Shown: piece after piece, positions 1 through 11,824 of the stretch
Layout of the letters: each line of letters opens with the position of its first letter
How positions within the stretch are numbered: position 1 is the stretch's first letter
From: Gorsachius magnificus
Taxonomy: Eukaryota; Chordata; Aves; Pelecaniformes; Ardeidae
Reading direction: 5' to 3'
Assembly: GCA_034008185.1 (NCBI GenBank)
Contig: CM067085.1
Coordinates: forward strand, 79,224,275 to 79,288,274
DNA length: 64,000 nucleotides
Notes under the pieces: generated by a model
What the model saw: the letters and a program-made list of their open reading frames with translations, nothing else
The model's database searches: none
Told to the model about the DNA's origin: nothing
Position numbers and translations under genes: made by a program

Positions 1-373
1 TTTTCAAAGAGAAGAGACATCATCCTTTACACGCTGTATTTTTAAGATGCCATTCTAAAGGATGATCATACTCAAGGCTGTATCTACCAAGTACCTTGGG
101 GATCAACTACAGGGCATTGCATAAATTGACAAAAAATGTTTTGGTTTGTATATAAAGAACAACAGGATGACTAAGTCACGACTGTTTGCTGCTGTTCTAA
201 TCATCCGTCCAACGGCAACAGGAGACAAGGTTCAAAAGTCTCTCTCAGCATTTGTAAATCCAGCTACAATTTGCAGTTCTAGAGACTTTTTTTGCAGGAA
301 CAAACCATTTAACAAGCACTGTGAATATGTCAAAAAAGTTATTTTCTCTATTACAAATGCATTGCATTGACGT
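1..373. other. Unique sequence, no feature recognised
   Basis: AT-leaning sequence before the first ERV LTR. No repeat, RNA gene or credible exon was seen. Short open frames here run into the neighbouring LTR and look like chance. Confidence 0.5.
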
Positions 374-974
374 TGATGGGTTGACCTTGGCTGGACGCCA
401 GGTGCCACCCAGCCACTCTATCGCTCCCTTCCTCAGCAGGACAGGGGCAGGGAGAAAATGAGATGGAAAGAAACCCTCTTGGGTCAAGATAAAGGTAGTT
501 TCATAAAAAGCAAAAGCAAAGGCCGTGTGTGGAAGCAAAAGGAAAACAAGATTTTATTCTCTACTTCCCATCAACAGGCGATGTCCAGCCACTTCCCGGG
601 AAGCAGGGCTTCGGTACAGGTAGCAGTTGCTCTGGAAGACAAAACGTTGTAAATCATGGAACCATAGAATGTTTTGTCTTGGAAGGGACCCCATTCCTCC
701 TCCTTTTCCCTTAGCTTTTATATCTGAGCCAACGTCACATGGTATGGAATAGCCCTGTGGTCGTTTTGGGTCAGGTGTGTTGGCTGAGCCCCCTCCCAAG
801 TTCTTGCCCCCTCCCAGCCCACGGGTGGTGGCGGGGGAATGTTGGAGACCCAGCCGTGATGCTGTGAGCACTGCTCAGCAGTGGCCAGAACCCCTTTCCA
901 GGTACCGATAGGAAGCACAGCACTATGAGAGGTGCTAGGGAGAAGATTAACTCCAACTCACCTGACCCAATACA
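374..974 (-). mobile_element. ERV solo LTR, avian type, minus strand
   Basis: Read on the minus strand, this block begins TGTATTGGGTCAGG near 974 and ends CCCATCA at 374, the TG...CA termini of a retroviral LTR. It carries a TATAAAAG box at 722-715 and an AATAAA polyadenylation signal at 558-553, about 165 bp downstream, in the order expected of U3-R-U5. It matches the plus-strand LTR at 6727-7321 over most of its length, including the segment around GGAAGTGGCTGGA and the end around GGTCAACCCATCA. I recognise it as a common avian ERV LTR type but cannot assign the family. No gag, pol or env lies beside it, so it is a solo LTR. I found no clear target-site duplication. A CR1 tail is inserted inside it at 652-688. 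Confidence 0.8.
652..688 (-). mobile_element. CR1 3'-tail fragment nested in the LTR
   Basis: On the plus strand this starts AATCATGGAACCATAGAATG and ends TTGGAAGGGA, which is the inverted CR1 3' terminus. The other LTR copy (near 7035-7060) has no such sequence at the matching place, so this is a roughly 37-bp, extremely 5'-truncated CR1 insertion. It postdates the LTR. Confidence 0.6.
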
Positions 975-2325
975 CTCCATTTCTTCCCTGCAGCTTAGAT
1001 CTCCACTGAATTAAAATTGGTTATTGCTGTCAAATATCAGTTAGAAAACACCAGCATTTTTCTTTTCCCATCTTAGCTTTAACTATGATTTTGCCTGTGC
1101 CTTGGTACCCACTGACAGATTTGAAAAAATCCAGATATTGGAAAGAATTACACTGGGAACTGCTATGGTTTTCTCTGCAGGTCTTGCCCCCCTCCTTCAC
1201 TCCCTGTTTATTAGCTATTCCAACAAAAGCAATAAATAAAAAATAAGAGAAGATATGGCCTGGGCAAGATGCAGATGAGCTCAGTGCTTAGTGTTTGCCA
1301 CCCTGATATCTTCCCTGGGTGGGAACAGGAAAAAGAGGAGGGAGTGATGGCCTTGCTTGGTGGGTAGGGCAGGGGAGAGGACAGGGCTTGCTATGGATAA
1401 ATTTTCCTTTTAGAAATTCAGAAGCATTTCTGCACCCTGACCATTAGAGCCCCGCCACATGGTATAAACCGATGGGTTTAGAGACTACCACGTGAATCGC
1501 ATGAGGGGAATTTTCAGGCTTAAAAGGACAAGACACAGACAGGGAGAAATGATCTTGTACACATTGCTACCCTGGCATCCCTCATCCATAAATGCTCAGG
1601 CATGGACTGTTCTTCTACCAAGATGCACCATCAGCATTGCAGACCTGCAGAAAAATGTGGGAGAAACTACAGGAGCAAACCTGGAACTGACAGCGGAGTC
1701 AGGGAATACGAAGGGGTGAAATAAAGGAGAGCGTGGCGAGATTCAAAATGTAGGCCAAGCCCATTCAGCTCTTGCAATCAAGTGTTTACCATCTGCCACA
1801 GCATCGTTCTGCTCCCATCCCTGTTCCCTTCATTCTGAACAATGCAACATTTCAATCTTCTTTAAATTCAAGGACACCAAGCCCCCGAGTGCCCCGCTCA
1901 CTGGCACTGAATAGAAAAACAAACCTGCCCGGCCTTAACAGCATCTTAGCTTACGTCAGTGATGCAGAACATATTGCTTCAAATGCATACTCTTCTAGGG
2001 GTGCCATCCATCCACACTGACAAGAAATAGAGTGTTCCCTGCCTTTATCATGTCTGAGAGAGAGGAACGTGTGAAGCAAAGCTAAACATGTGAAATGCAA
2101 ATACGAGTCGCCACATTCCAGTAATACATTTCCCATGCCGTCTAGGAGGGTTGCAGGGCTCCAGCTTGGGGATGCTAAGATCCCCCCAAAAGATGGCACG
2201 GCGTCCCTACCTACATCAAAAAGACGCGCTCCTGCAAAAGCGAAGAGGCAGGAGCAATGTGAAGCATGCAAGGGGGGCAGAGTGCCATAACCCCCAGTTC
2301 CCAGCACTGGGTATCAGAGCTGGAG
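975..2325. other. Unique sequence, no feature recognised
   Basis: Mixed-composition sequence between an LTR and a CR1 fragment. Open frames are below 120 codons and overlap on both strands without recognisable domains. Nothing supports a gene. Confidence 0.5.
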
Positions 2326-2430
2326 ATCATAGAATCACAGAATCATTTAGGTTGGAAAAGCCCTTTAAGATCACCAAGGCCAACCGTTCCCCTAACCCTG
2401 CCATTCCACCACTAAACCCTGGCCCTAAGC
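2326..2430 (-). mobile_element. CR1 fragment, tail type A
   Basis: Plus-strand reading starts ATCATAGAATCACAGAATCA, followed by the complement of the AAAGGGCTTTTCCAACC tail, and ends at GGCCCTAAG. It is a 105-bp 3' remnant of a CR1 element inserted in minus orientation, typical of abortive target-primed reverse transcription. It contains only 3' non-coding sequence. Confidence 0.9.
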
Positions 2431-3988
2431 AGCGGAAACCAAGGGAGCTCTATCGCAGGTGCTCTCTCAAAGAAGGTACAGGCTGTGGGTTTGTTGGTTT
2501 TCGTTTTAAAAAAATAAGAGATTCTTTGGATTTTTTAATTGGCAAAATCTTTTTTAAAAATAACGCTTGATTAAGCACAGGAGTAATACTGTGTTAGTAT
2601 AATATAACGCGGAGATTTGCACCCACGTTTTCTTTCCACACAAACACTTCAGCATATACATACAACATAAATTTCGTATACAAGAAGAGTTTGCCACGTG
2701 TGGGCAAGGCAGACACACACACATATAGCTGGTGTCACAACACTTCTATTGGGATATCTTGGTTTGGGCCAATACAGCCATTTCTCAATAACAAACTAAG
2801 GCGTATCAGAGCCCTGTTCTCACTTAGCTACATGCATTGGGTGTGGGTCATTGCATCTATTTAAAACAAAACAAAACCAAAAAAATCATGACTGAATTGA
2901 AACAGTTATAAAAACCTGGAGCTTACAAAAGGTTTAATCTGAATCCACTTTAATCTGAACCAGTCCTTTCTAGGCATTTCCAGTTGATGGCATTATTACA
3001 ATGCATTCTTTCTTTCCCCCAAAGTATTTGAAAACGCCATTGAAGTACCGTGCATGACTTCAGTACCACGGGTCTTTACAAACACATCATGGGCCACCTG
3101 AGAAGACGTCGCCGAAGCAGCAGCGTGCCTGGACTCCTCACTGGGGCAAGCTCACGTGTATCCAGACCAACGCCTGATGAGGAGACACCAGCATCGGGGG
3201 TAGCCACAGGGACACGGTCTGTTCTTCTGGAAGCCACTAAGGTGTCTTTGGAAAATAGGTTTTCATGCATGAACAAGCCATTCGGGGAGTGGCAAGAGCA
3301 GTGCACTGAGTTCACATCTCATCCCGGGGTGCTGCGGCACCCAACGTGGCTCATGCTCCAACCGGAGCCGGTGCTGGAGCACCGGCATCGCCCATTCCCC
3401 TTCTGCATTCCCGGCTGCCTCAGGGTAACTGTAAAACCCACAGTCCCTAAGCGATGGCACCACAGATTGCCACAGAGCCTGCGGTAATTTCGTATCTTTG
3501 AGGTATTTATACTCTCAGATTTATTTGAAATGGGTTGGTATAGCTGAAAAGTCCAAAAAGAGGAAAAGCAGTGGGTTAACGGGTCCGTGGCATGAGCATG
3601 GAGACTGAGTTTCCTTGGGAAACCGAGCTTCAGTAGTAGTGCTGCTACGATCCCTGAAGAAATTGTGTGAGGATAACTTAATTATTGTAAAGTATTTGGG
3701 GATTCAAGAATTTTGCTGGTGGCAACTTGAGAAACGTCAATCATTTTTATCCAGTGGAAAATATTATATTAAGTTTGTGAATGAAAAAAAAATAATGAAT
3801 GACACTGTCAGTGCTTTGAGACTTTTTTTCTGTGATGTGTTTAAAGTACCTCGTGCACAGATCGCCAAAGAATCCGGGTGTAAACTCTGCAATCTATAAA
3901 ACTACCAGTAAGAAATAGCAAACATAATAGCCAGGCTTGGTAGAAGCTCAGGGGGCCTTCTCACAGAGCTGACCTAATTCATTTTGCC
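2431..3988. other. Unique sequence, no credible gene
   Basis: Contains a short (AAAAC)-like A-rich stretch near 2862-2885 and a 145-codon open frame at 3050-3487 (plus). That frame is crossed by minus-strand frames of 66 and 79 codons and has no recognisable domain, so I treat it as chance. Confidence 0.4.
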
Positions 3989-4502
3989 ACAGAATCACAG
4001 AATCCCAGAATGGCAGGGGTTGGAGGGGGCCTCAGAAGATCACCCAGTCCAACCCACCTGCTCAAGCAGGCTCACCCAGAGCAGGGGGCACAGGACAGCG
4101 GCCAGGCGGGGGTTGAAGATCTCCAGAGAAGGAGACTCCACAGCCCCCCTGGGCAGCCTGGGCAAGGGCTTGGGCACCCTCACAGTCAACAAGTTCTTCC
4201 TCCCGTTCAACTGGAACCTCTTGTGCTTCAGTTTGTGCCCATGGCCCCTTGTCCTGGCGCTGGGCACCACTGCGAAGAGTCTGGCTCCATCCTCGTGACC
4301 CCCACCCTTGAGATATTTGTAGGTGTTGATGAGATCCCCCCTCAGCCTTCTCTTCTCCAGGCTGAACAAGCCCAGCTCCCTCAGCCTTTCCTCATAGGGG
4401 AGATGCTCCAGTCCCTTTATCATCCTTGTTGCCCTCTTCTGGACTCTCTCTAGGAGTTCCTCATCTTTCTTGAACCAGGGGGGCCAGAACAGACTCGAGG
4501 AG
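3989..4502 (-). mobile_element. CR1 fragment with ORF2 C-terminus, tail type B
   Basis: About 510 bp of CR1 in minus orientation. The tail (complement of GATTCTGTGATTCTG) is at 3989-4005 and the 5' break is near 4502. It covers the end of ORF2 and the whole 3' UTR. Its last 250 bp share the same diagnostic 3' sequence as 28308-28493, including CCTGCTCTGGGTGAGCCTGC, so the two belong to one subfamily. Non-LTR elements of this kind encode an endonuclease and reverse transcriptase and mobilise by target-primed reverse transcription. This copy is too short to encode either activity. Confidence 0.95.
4040..4486 (-). pseudogene. CR1 ORF2 C-terminal remnant
   Basis: The minus-strand translation contains YEERLRELGLFSLEKRRLRG, GARLFAVVPS, RFQLNGRKN and VESPSLEIFNPRL, the conserved C-terminal tail of the CR1 polyprotein downstream of the reverse transcriptase core. 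The catalytic endonuclease and the RT YxDD region lie upstream and are missing. The frame runs open through the usual ORF2 stop into the 3' UTR (VSLLEQVGWTG), because the stop codon has become a sense codon. It is a dead fragment. Confidence 0.85.
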
Positions 4503-6726
4503 AAGTCGGTGAGGTCTATTCCTTACTATTTCTTACTATGAACTGTGAGCGTTACAGTCCCTGGCGATCCGCTTGTGATTTATTCTCCACAGAGGTGCAA
4601 TTTGACCAATCCCAAATTTCTTTCCACAGTATCACGGACATACTAAACACGCATAATGCTGATTTTATTACTAAAAACTACTCTCCTGGTAGATGACAAG
4701 TAAACTACTCTTTTTCTTGTCCAAAATGTGATCACATTTTTTATTTCCCAGGTGGCGTTGGTAACGTTACGCTGTGTTGGCCACCTTTTGGGTGCTGAGC
4801 TATAAAAGGGAAGGCCAAGAGTCCGGGTACGGCAAAGTGCATTGCAAGTAGAAAGGGAATGCCAAATTTAAACCTTTAAAGGAAGGTTATTTCATCTACG
4901 AGATAAAATGAACAGGACAGAACACCGATCTTCCACAGCTTTGCTGACATGTGTCTGGGCTGCACTGCCATGAACCTAGGGAGAGTTGCGCTGTCTTGGC
5001 CAGATTAGAGCGGTCTATCCCAAAATCTGATGTTTATTAACTAAATTTAACTTGTTTCCACACTTGAAGTTTATCCCTGAAATCCAGTCAAACTGAAATC
5101 AAGGATAACGATAACCGCATCAGAAAAATTCATCAGCAGCATTTAAATTTGGATTTGCACAATGATAGGGGTTTCTACTACACCCAGAGACATTCTCCAA
5201 AAACTCCTATCAAGATTCACAAAACACCCACAGAGAATATTTCTGCTTCAGGAATTGGACTGAGGTCTAGCTCCACTTGACTGCTCTGGACTTACCAGGA
5301 TCAAACCCGCGTAGCTGTCACCTAACTCCTCCTGTAGAGATCTCGCTCCCAAACTCAGAGCCTCCAAACCTCCTTCCAGCCGCTGCAGAACACTGAGGGT
5401 GGCTCCCGACGTTTCACGACACATTTTCTAGGCATGGGAAGGTCTTTTTCCAGGCAAAGGCATAACCACTTATGTCCCACCAGGTTGTGAAGTAAAACGC
5501 GTAGCGCTCCCAGAATCCACAAACTGATTTTTCTCCTTGTCCTACTTTGAAGAAAAATAAAAATGTTACTGAGGAAATTTTATAGAGAAAATAATTTGCA
5601 TATGCCAACCTGCCTACCAGTCTCTGCTGCTGCTCCGAAAGGCCACCGGTGCCTCAGCTTGATCCAATTATTGCGTTGTACAGCTTATCACGCCGACCAC
5701 TCTCTCCTCCTCCTCTTCTTCAGCGCTGAGCCTCATTAGGGGCAATATGACAGGTCCAGCCCATGTTAAACCCAAACTCTCGGGTTAGTTCTGTATTTGG
5801 AGGCAACCGTAGGTTGTGTGAACTTTCTTTCAACACAAAAGCAGCCTCCTGGTACTCGCCCTCTTTAATTGATTTGTACCGCTTACAGCCGTTGGGCTTG
5901 TCATAGTGTTTTCCCCCGGATTTTGTCTCTAATAAAGATAAATATTCATATATGTGTTTGCATAGATACATATTTCCTTGAAATGCCTTTCAGCACGCGG
6001 GTAAAACACCAGGAAGATATTTTTCAATGGATTGAAAAGATCCCCGTTGGTTTTTTTTTCTTTCACTCTGCTATTCCGCAATGTCAGAAGTATCAATGAA
6101 GTGATGCTTGAAGTGAAAATGCAGCAGCATCCTATCTTTAAGCTTGAATCATTCGGACAGACAGAGGTCCTATTCCTTTAAATTCTTCCTGGCCTTCAAA
6201 TTTAACCCTCTTGTACATCCCCTCAGATACACAATGGGAAACAAGCTATAGTTTTATTCCTCCACAAAAGCATTTAAGGAAAATGAGTACTTCAGCTTCT
6301 CTGGGTCAGAACATTTCCCTGCAACATTTCAGCGTAAACACAGAGAAACGGCTTACACACTGATTTAATGCCTTGTTTAAGAGGTAAAAGCAAGACTTTC
6401 CCAAAAGCAATGCCCTCTGTGTAGTGCCACCCTCTAGTGAAGTCCCACCGCTCGCTGCCTGGCCCCCGGGAAACAGGGAAGCCCTCGCCCCGTGCCGCAG
6501 GGATGCTCCTGGCCCCGCTCCCAGCCGGCTGCCCCGGGCTGGCTGTGCCTGTCCTGCCGCCACCCCATGCTACAGCAAATCCTGCCCCTGCTCGGGTTGT
6601 TTTTTTTTTCCCCATCATTGCCTTTCATGGCTTTCTCATGCAGTCAGCGGCATTTTCACAATTTCAAAAAGTTTCAGTTTTCACCAGAAAACTGCCAGCT
6701 GGTTTTAACTGAGATTAAGATATGGC
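4503..6726. other. Unique sequence, no credible gene
   Basis: Mostly AT-leaning sequence with an isolated TATAAAAGG at 4801-4809 that has no downstream exon. The part from about 6420 to 6560 is GC-rich. Overlapping frames there have no recognisable domains. Confidence 0.45.
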
Positions 6727-7321
6727 TGTATTGTGTTGGCCCAAGATGGAGTTCATCGTCCGCATAGCAGCCCTCACGGTGCTGTGCTGCCTATGGGTGT
6801 GTAGCAAGGTGCTGATACCCACCGGGGTTCTGGCCACTGCTGAGCAGTGCTCACAGCATCACAGCTGGGTCTCCAACATTCCCCCACCACCACCCGTGGG
6901 CTGGGAGGGGGCAAGAACTTGGGAGGGGGCGCAGCCAAGACACCTGACCCAAACCAACCAAAGGGCTATTCCATACCATAGGACGTGGGCTCAGATATAG
7001 AAGCCAAGGGAAAAGGAGATGGAAGGGGGTGCATTTGTTATCTATGATGTTTTGTCCTCTGGAGCAATGGCTATGCATGCCCTGCTTCCCAGGAAGTGGC
7101 TGGATATCGCCTGCTAATGGGAAGTAGAGAATAAAATCTTTGTTTTCCTTTTGTTACCACACACCACATTTGCTTTTGCTTTTTATGAAACTGCCTTTAT
7201 CTTGACCCACGAGTTTTCTTTCTTTTCCATCTCATTTTTTCCCCACCCCTGTCCTGCTGAGGAGGGGAGGGATAGAGCGGCTGGGTGGCACCTGGCAGCC
7301 AGCCAGGGTCAACCCATCACA
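6727..7321 (+). mobile_element. ERV solo LTR, avian type, plus strand
   Basis: Begins TGTATTGTGTTGGCC at 6727 and ends CCCATCACA at 7321, giving TG...CA termini. An AATAAA lies at 7130-7135, inside GAGAATAAAATC. The TATA-box position is decayed (GATATAGAAG near 6993). It is the same family as 374-974, in opposite orientation about 5.8 kb away, and lacks the CR1 insert found in that copy. The two copies show many substitutions, so both are old. No coding region lies beside it. Flanking bases show no clear target-site duplication. Confidence 0.85.
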
Positions 7322-9524
7322 ACGACAAATCACAACTTTTCTGGTCCTGAGAAGACCATTTCTAAAATTCCTTTTGTGCCTGGAGCTCATTGAGCCCGGA
7401 GCGAGTAAAAGAAAAGCAAGGAGATGTAGGACCTCAGGCCCAGGGAGGGGACGAGCATCCGCGCCACTTGGGCGCTGGTACCAACGCTTGAAGGAGACCC
7501 TCCTGGCCTGGCCCTGAAGCTCCAGCAGAGCACGCACACAGCTCCCCCCACCCCGAGTCCGTAACAGCCTTGCCTTAAATTTTGAGGGAAGCAAAACATA
7601 AAAGCCCAACTTCTGGCACGACAGGAAAAAGGGAAGCTACCCACGCACCGGTGCAGAGGGAGCTCGCGATGGCGGAGCGAGGTGTGGTTCACCTCGGGGA
7701 GGCTCTGGCCCTTCCATTTATGAAAACCTCGCCCTCCGGGCCGAGGTAGAGAAGCTAAACTTGGGCGCTGCTTTACCACAGGCACCGCTCCTCAAGAACA
7801 AACACAACAACAGGGAAAATAATGCCAAAAAAAGAGGCCGAGCCTTTCCCACTCACTAATTCTAGTTTCAGACCAAGAGGCATGGGAGTTTTGGGGAGCC
7901 AGCTCTCGCGGGACCCCGGGTGCCCTCGGGTGGCAGCTCCACGGGCACCACGCTACGCTGCTGCCTGCGGGGCAGCTGCTCTCAGAACGTCCCCATCACT
8001 TCCGCAGCGGCCACCGCTTAATGAGCCATGGTTTAATCCATTAATGGAGCTGAGCCAAAATGAGTAAAATCACGCTCAGGGCAAATTTGTCCATTTTCTG
8101 GTGTCTCTTGAACCTCAGCTGGGGGAGGATGGACCAAAACAATTCTCTGACAGTGGATGCAGCCTTGCTGGGAGGGGGGGTCCACGTTCCAATCAGTAAT
8201 TGCACAACCCTGCCAGGAGGTGTTCATCAATTTGCAAGGTGTGCTTCATTCAAGCTCAGAGAACCTCTCCAAACTCCACCCTTATTGCTGATTTCCTTCA
8301 AAAAAACAACAAAAGTCAAAAGGTAATATCAAAGTTGCATCAAGAACAGCACCGGCCATGGCCTTTTACACATCCCAAGTAAACAGAAGGCTTCGTTTGA
8401 GGAGAACCAGACTGCGCTTTGCCCAGGGACCATCTTCTCTAGCAACTGAGACACTGCCTGGTAGACACCTTGCATTCCCACCATCAGGTACACCAGAGAA
8501 GCCCTGGGTGAAGCAATGACATGGGCAGTATCTTCAGCTTTGCCCACTGCTGGGATGGCTGGATGGAAGGGGTTTCTGGGCAGGGGCAGACACAACCTCT
8601 CTCCGAGTCGTGGCTGAACTGGTTAAACCTTCAGCCCGGCCATTGCACCAGCACTACCCCATACTCACTGAACACAACGAAGCACAGCACCTTCCTGAAG
8701 CCAACCACAAGGTGTCTAAAATAATAAACCAAATATAAATAAACCAATAAATAATAAAAGCTCGGGATCCTGGTTTGGGCTGCTTGCACATGCCCTGGTC
8801 ACGAGCGCTCCTTGGCACGGGGCACAGCAGTGCAGGAAGGAGCTAAGGAGCTTTTCAGGAGTCAGCGTGGGGTGGATGGCCCTATTAGCCCTGGCAGAGC
8901 TCCAGCAATGCCAGATCCAGCATCATTTTCAATACAAATGGAAACACAGCGCAGGAAGCCACAAACCGTCTGTATGAAAAGCTAGCTTAGGTCTGCAGAG
9001 TTTATTAGCCTGGGCTGCTGGCCACAAGAAAATACCTAATTTGCTTCTGGACTGCAGCTAGCCCTGGAAACCTCACGAGACGGTTTTGCCGAGCTGCATG
9101 TAAGCAGCGAGTAGGTGTCACCTTCATTAACCAAAGTTATATAGATATATCTCTTTGAAGAGGACAGGCTATTTTGCACCGGTGGTTCTCATGATGCATA
9201 ATTACTGCAAAGAAATACGGGAAGAGGTGGAAAAGCATTTCTTCTATTTATTCTTACAGGGATGAGCTGTAACTGTCATTTTCTGGAAGAAGACCCATGC
9301 ATGTCCAGTCTGATGTCCACCACTCCCTAGGCTGGGCAGTCCACAGCAGGGCCAATTTCGTTGAAGCAGGGGTAAAGGGGGATTAAAGAAGGGAGTTCCT
9401 ATGGGACCAGGGGCAAAGGAGGCCAGGCAAACCCCACCAGGAGCGGAGGAACCGTGCCCACTGGGAGCCCACCAGTCCCCACACCAGCAACTGTCGCGCT
9501 GGTGCACAGGGCTCAGGAAGAGCT
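7322..9524. other. GC-richer unique sequence, no credible gene
   Basis: About 7390-8010 is GC-rich with scattered CpG, but I see no promoter architecture or exon that would make it a gene start. The rest is ordinary unique sequence, with AT-rich spots near 8715-8760. Confidence 0.4.
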
Positions 9525-10042
9525 CATCAGGAGAAGCGTGGCCAGCGTTGAGGGAGGGGATTCTGCCCCTCTACTCCGCTCTGGTGAGACCTCACCTGGA
9601 GCCCTGCGTCCAGCTCTGGAGCCCTCAGCACAAGGAGGACATGGAGCTGTTGGAGCGGGGCCAGGGGAGGGCTCTAAAATGCTCCGAGGGCTGGAGCCCC
9701 TCTGCTCTGAGGCCAGGCCGGGAGGTGGCAGGAAAGGGGGGGACAAGCTTTTTAGTAGGGCCAGCTGGGACAGGACAAGGGGGGATGGCTTTAAACTGAA
9801 GCAGGGTAGGTTTAGGCTGGATCTAAGGAAGAAATTCTTTCCAGTGAGGGTGGTGAAACCCTGGCAGGGGTTGCCCCGAGAGGGGGTGGAGGCCCCATCC
9901 CTGGGACCATTCCAGGCCAGGTTGGAGGGGGCTGTGAGCAACCTGATGTGGTTCAAGGTGTCCCTGCTCCTGCAGGGGGTTGGGCTGGGTGACCTCTGGG
10001 GGTCCCTTCCCACCCAAACCATTCCATGATTCTATGATTCTT
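9525..10042 (+). mobile_element. CR1 fragment, tail type C, internally deleted
   Basis: Plus-oriented CR1 from CATCAGGAGAAGCGTGG to the tail CATGATTCTATGATTC. It closely matches the longer copy at 45751-46550, with the same GACCTCTGGGGGTCCCTTCC end. It lacks about 40 bp of ORF2 that the longer copy carries around 46190-46250 (the segment encoding [10 protein letters not shown]). The deletion sits in a G-rich stretch, consistent with slippage or deletion after insertion. High similarity between the two copies suggests a relatively young subfamily. Confidence 0.9.
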
Positions 10043-11325
10043 TAATAAGGGCTTGGAATTAGTAGCAATAAAGGCAAGAGGGCGATTATTCAACACCCTG
10101 CCACAATTCGGGGAAAGAGAGCACAGGTCAGGTTTGCTCCTGGTTTACATTAGTATGCTAGGAAGGTGCAGAAAGGATTTAAAGCAGTCTGGCCTTGAAG
10201 GGATGAGACCCAGATTTTGCTGCCATGGAATATTAAAGCAGCGGGTTCCTGTTGCAGCTGACGGTACAAGTCAAGTACGACGTTGCTCAGTCCTGACAGA
10301 ATTGAGGCACTTCTGAACACGAGCAGAAGCAAGATTTCAGATGCCATGGGAGTTTCGATGTCAAGAAATACAGGTGCCTATGAATGTAGACCCATCAAGG
10401 GCTGAGAATTGGGTCCACGTGTATTTGGAGGAGCGCAATCTGGCAGACCGAGGTGCTCCAAGTGGGAGGGGGGTGTGCAGGAAATTTGGCAGTGCTTCTG
10501 CAAGCTTCACCCTCATGCATGTCATGTGCTTAAAGCTCATTTTTAAGCTCAAACACTCCGGTTTCTGTGGTAAAATTTGGATGTCGCAATAGTAAAAACA
10601 AAAAAGCATAAAAAAACCAAAACAAAACCCCAAAAATTCACAACACATGAACTGTAAAACTGCACATTCTGCTTTTCCTATGTGAAATCTGGGCATTTTG
10701 TGAATTTATGTTCCACCCAGCCATGCACCAGGAATGCCAGCAGACGTACCAAGCCCCAGCTCTGTGACCCGGGTACGTGCCATCCAGCAGCAGCAGCCAC
10801 CTGGAGACCGTGCACTTGGGGACAAGTTTGCACCAGTTGGGGGTATTTAGGAAACGTGCTTACCAGACAGCTCGGTTTTTGAACCGCTCTTCCAGTTCCC
10901 ACTTTGTTTCTTACCAGTGCCAGGACCGTGGTGCTGGTATTGGCGCGGGGAGCCCGGCAATGACCCTGTGAGGGCCGGGGCTCCCCGTGGGAGGCTGACA
11001 GCTAGCAGGGTGAGCCGTGCCCTCTCTTGCCTCTCCACAGCCTTGCACACTGTGAGCTGCCCGAGTCCTTTCCCAAGCTGCTGATCTCCATAAACAACCT
11101 TGTGCGTGACTCCTGTGTGCTGCTGGGGGTGGAACGGTCGCCACTTTCCTACAGAAACCAGTGCAAGGAGAGATTTATTTTTTTTCCCCCCACCAGAGAA
11201 ATTTTGCACCTCTTTTAGGCTCCACTGCTAATGGAAAGTACGCTTACAGCTGTGGAGAGCGTTAAGCAGTATCCCAGGTTACCTTTTAGCAGGAGAGCAT
11301 CACCCTTCTCTTACACTCCTTAGGC
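10043..11325. other. Unique sequence, no feature recognised
   Basis: Includes an A-rich AAAAC-like stretch near 10591-10640. No exon or RNA gene recognised. Confidence 0.45.
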
Positions 11326-11824
11326 AAGGAACTACTGGGGAGAATGCAGCGGAGAGCTATGAAGATGATGAGGGGACTGGAGCATCTCTCCTACAAGGAA
11401 GGGCTGAGAGCTGGGTCTGTTTAGCCCGGAGAAGAGGAGACCGAGAGGCAATCTTACCACTTACTTAGGAGTATCTTGAGGGCGGGTGTCAAGAGGATGG
11501 GGTGAAGAGATGGGGCCAAAACCAGAACACAGGGCCAGACTCTTCTCAGTGGTGACCAGCGACAGGATAAGGCGCAACAGGCACAAACTGAAAGACAGGA
11601 GGTTCCACCTGAATATGAGGAAAAACACTTTTACTTTAAGGGTGCCCGAGCCCTGGCCCAGGCTGCCCAGGGGGCCTGTGGAGTCTCCTTCTCTGGAGAT
11701 ATTCAAAACCTGCCCAGAGGCTACCCTGTGCAACCTGCCCTAGGTGAACCTGCTTTACGGAGGGGTTGGGTGAGATGATCCCCAGAGGACCCTTCCCACC
11801 CCAACCACGCCGCGATTCCGTGAC
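11326..11824 (+). mobile_element. CR1 fragment, old, tail type B-like
   Basis: Plus-oriented CR1 from AAGGAACTACTGGGGAGAAT to a decayed tail CGCGATTCCGTGACC. It covers the ORF2 C-terminus and 3' UTR. Relative to other copies it has small insertions and deletions that break the frame near 11400-11470. Translated pieces such as RIRRNRHKLKDRRFHLNMRK and VESPSLEIFKTCPEA are still recognisable. Its divergence marks it as one of the older copies here. Confidence 0.9.

Noticed and set aside
3050..3487. A 145-codon plus frame with an Arg-rich stretch
   Set aside because: No recognised domain, overlapping opposite-strand frames of 66 and 79 codons, no splice or promoter context.
4801..4809. TATAAAAGG as a possible host promoter
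   Set aside because: A single TATA-like word. No CpG island, initiator or downstream exon was seen.
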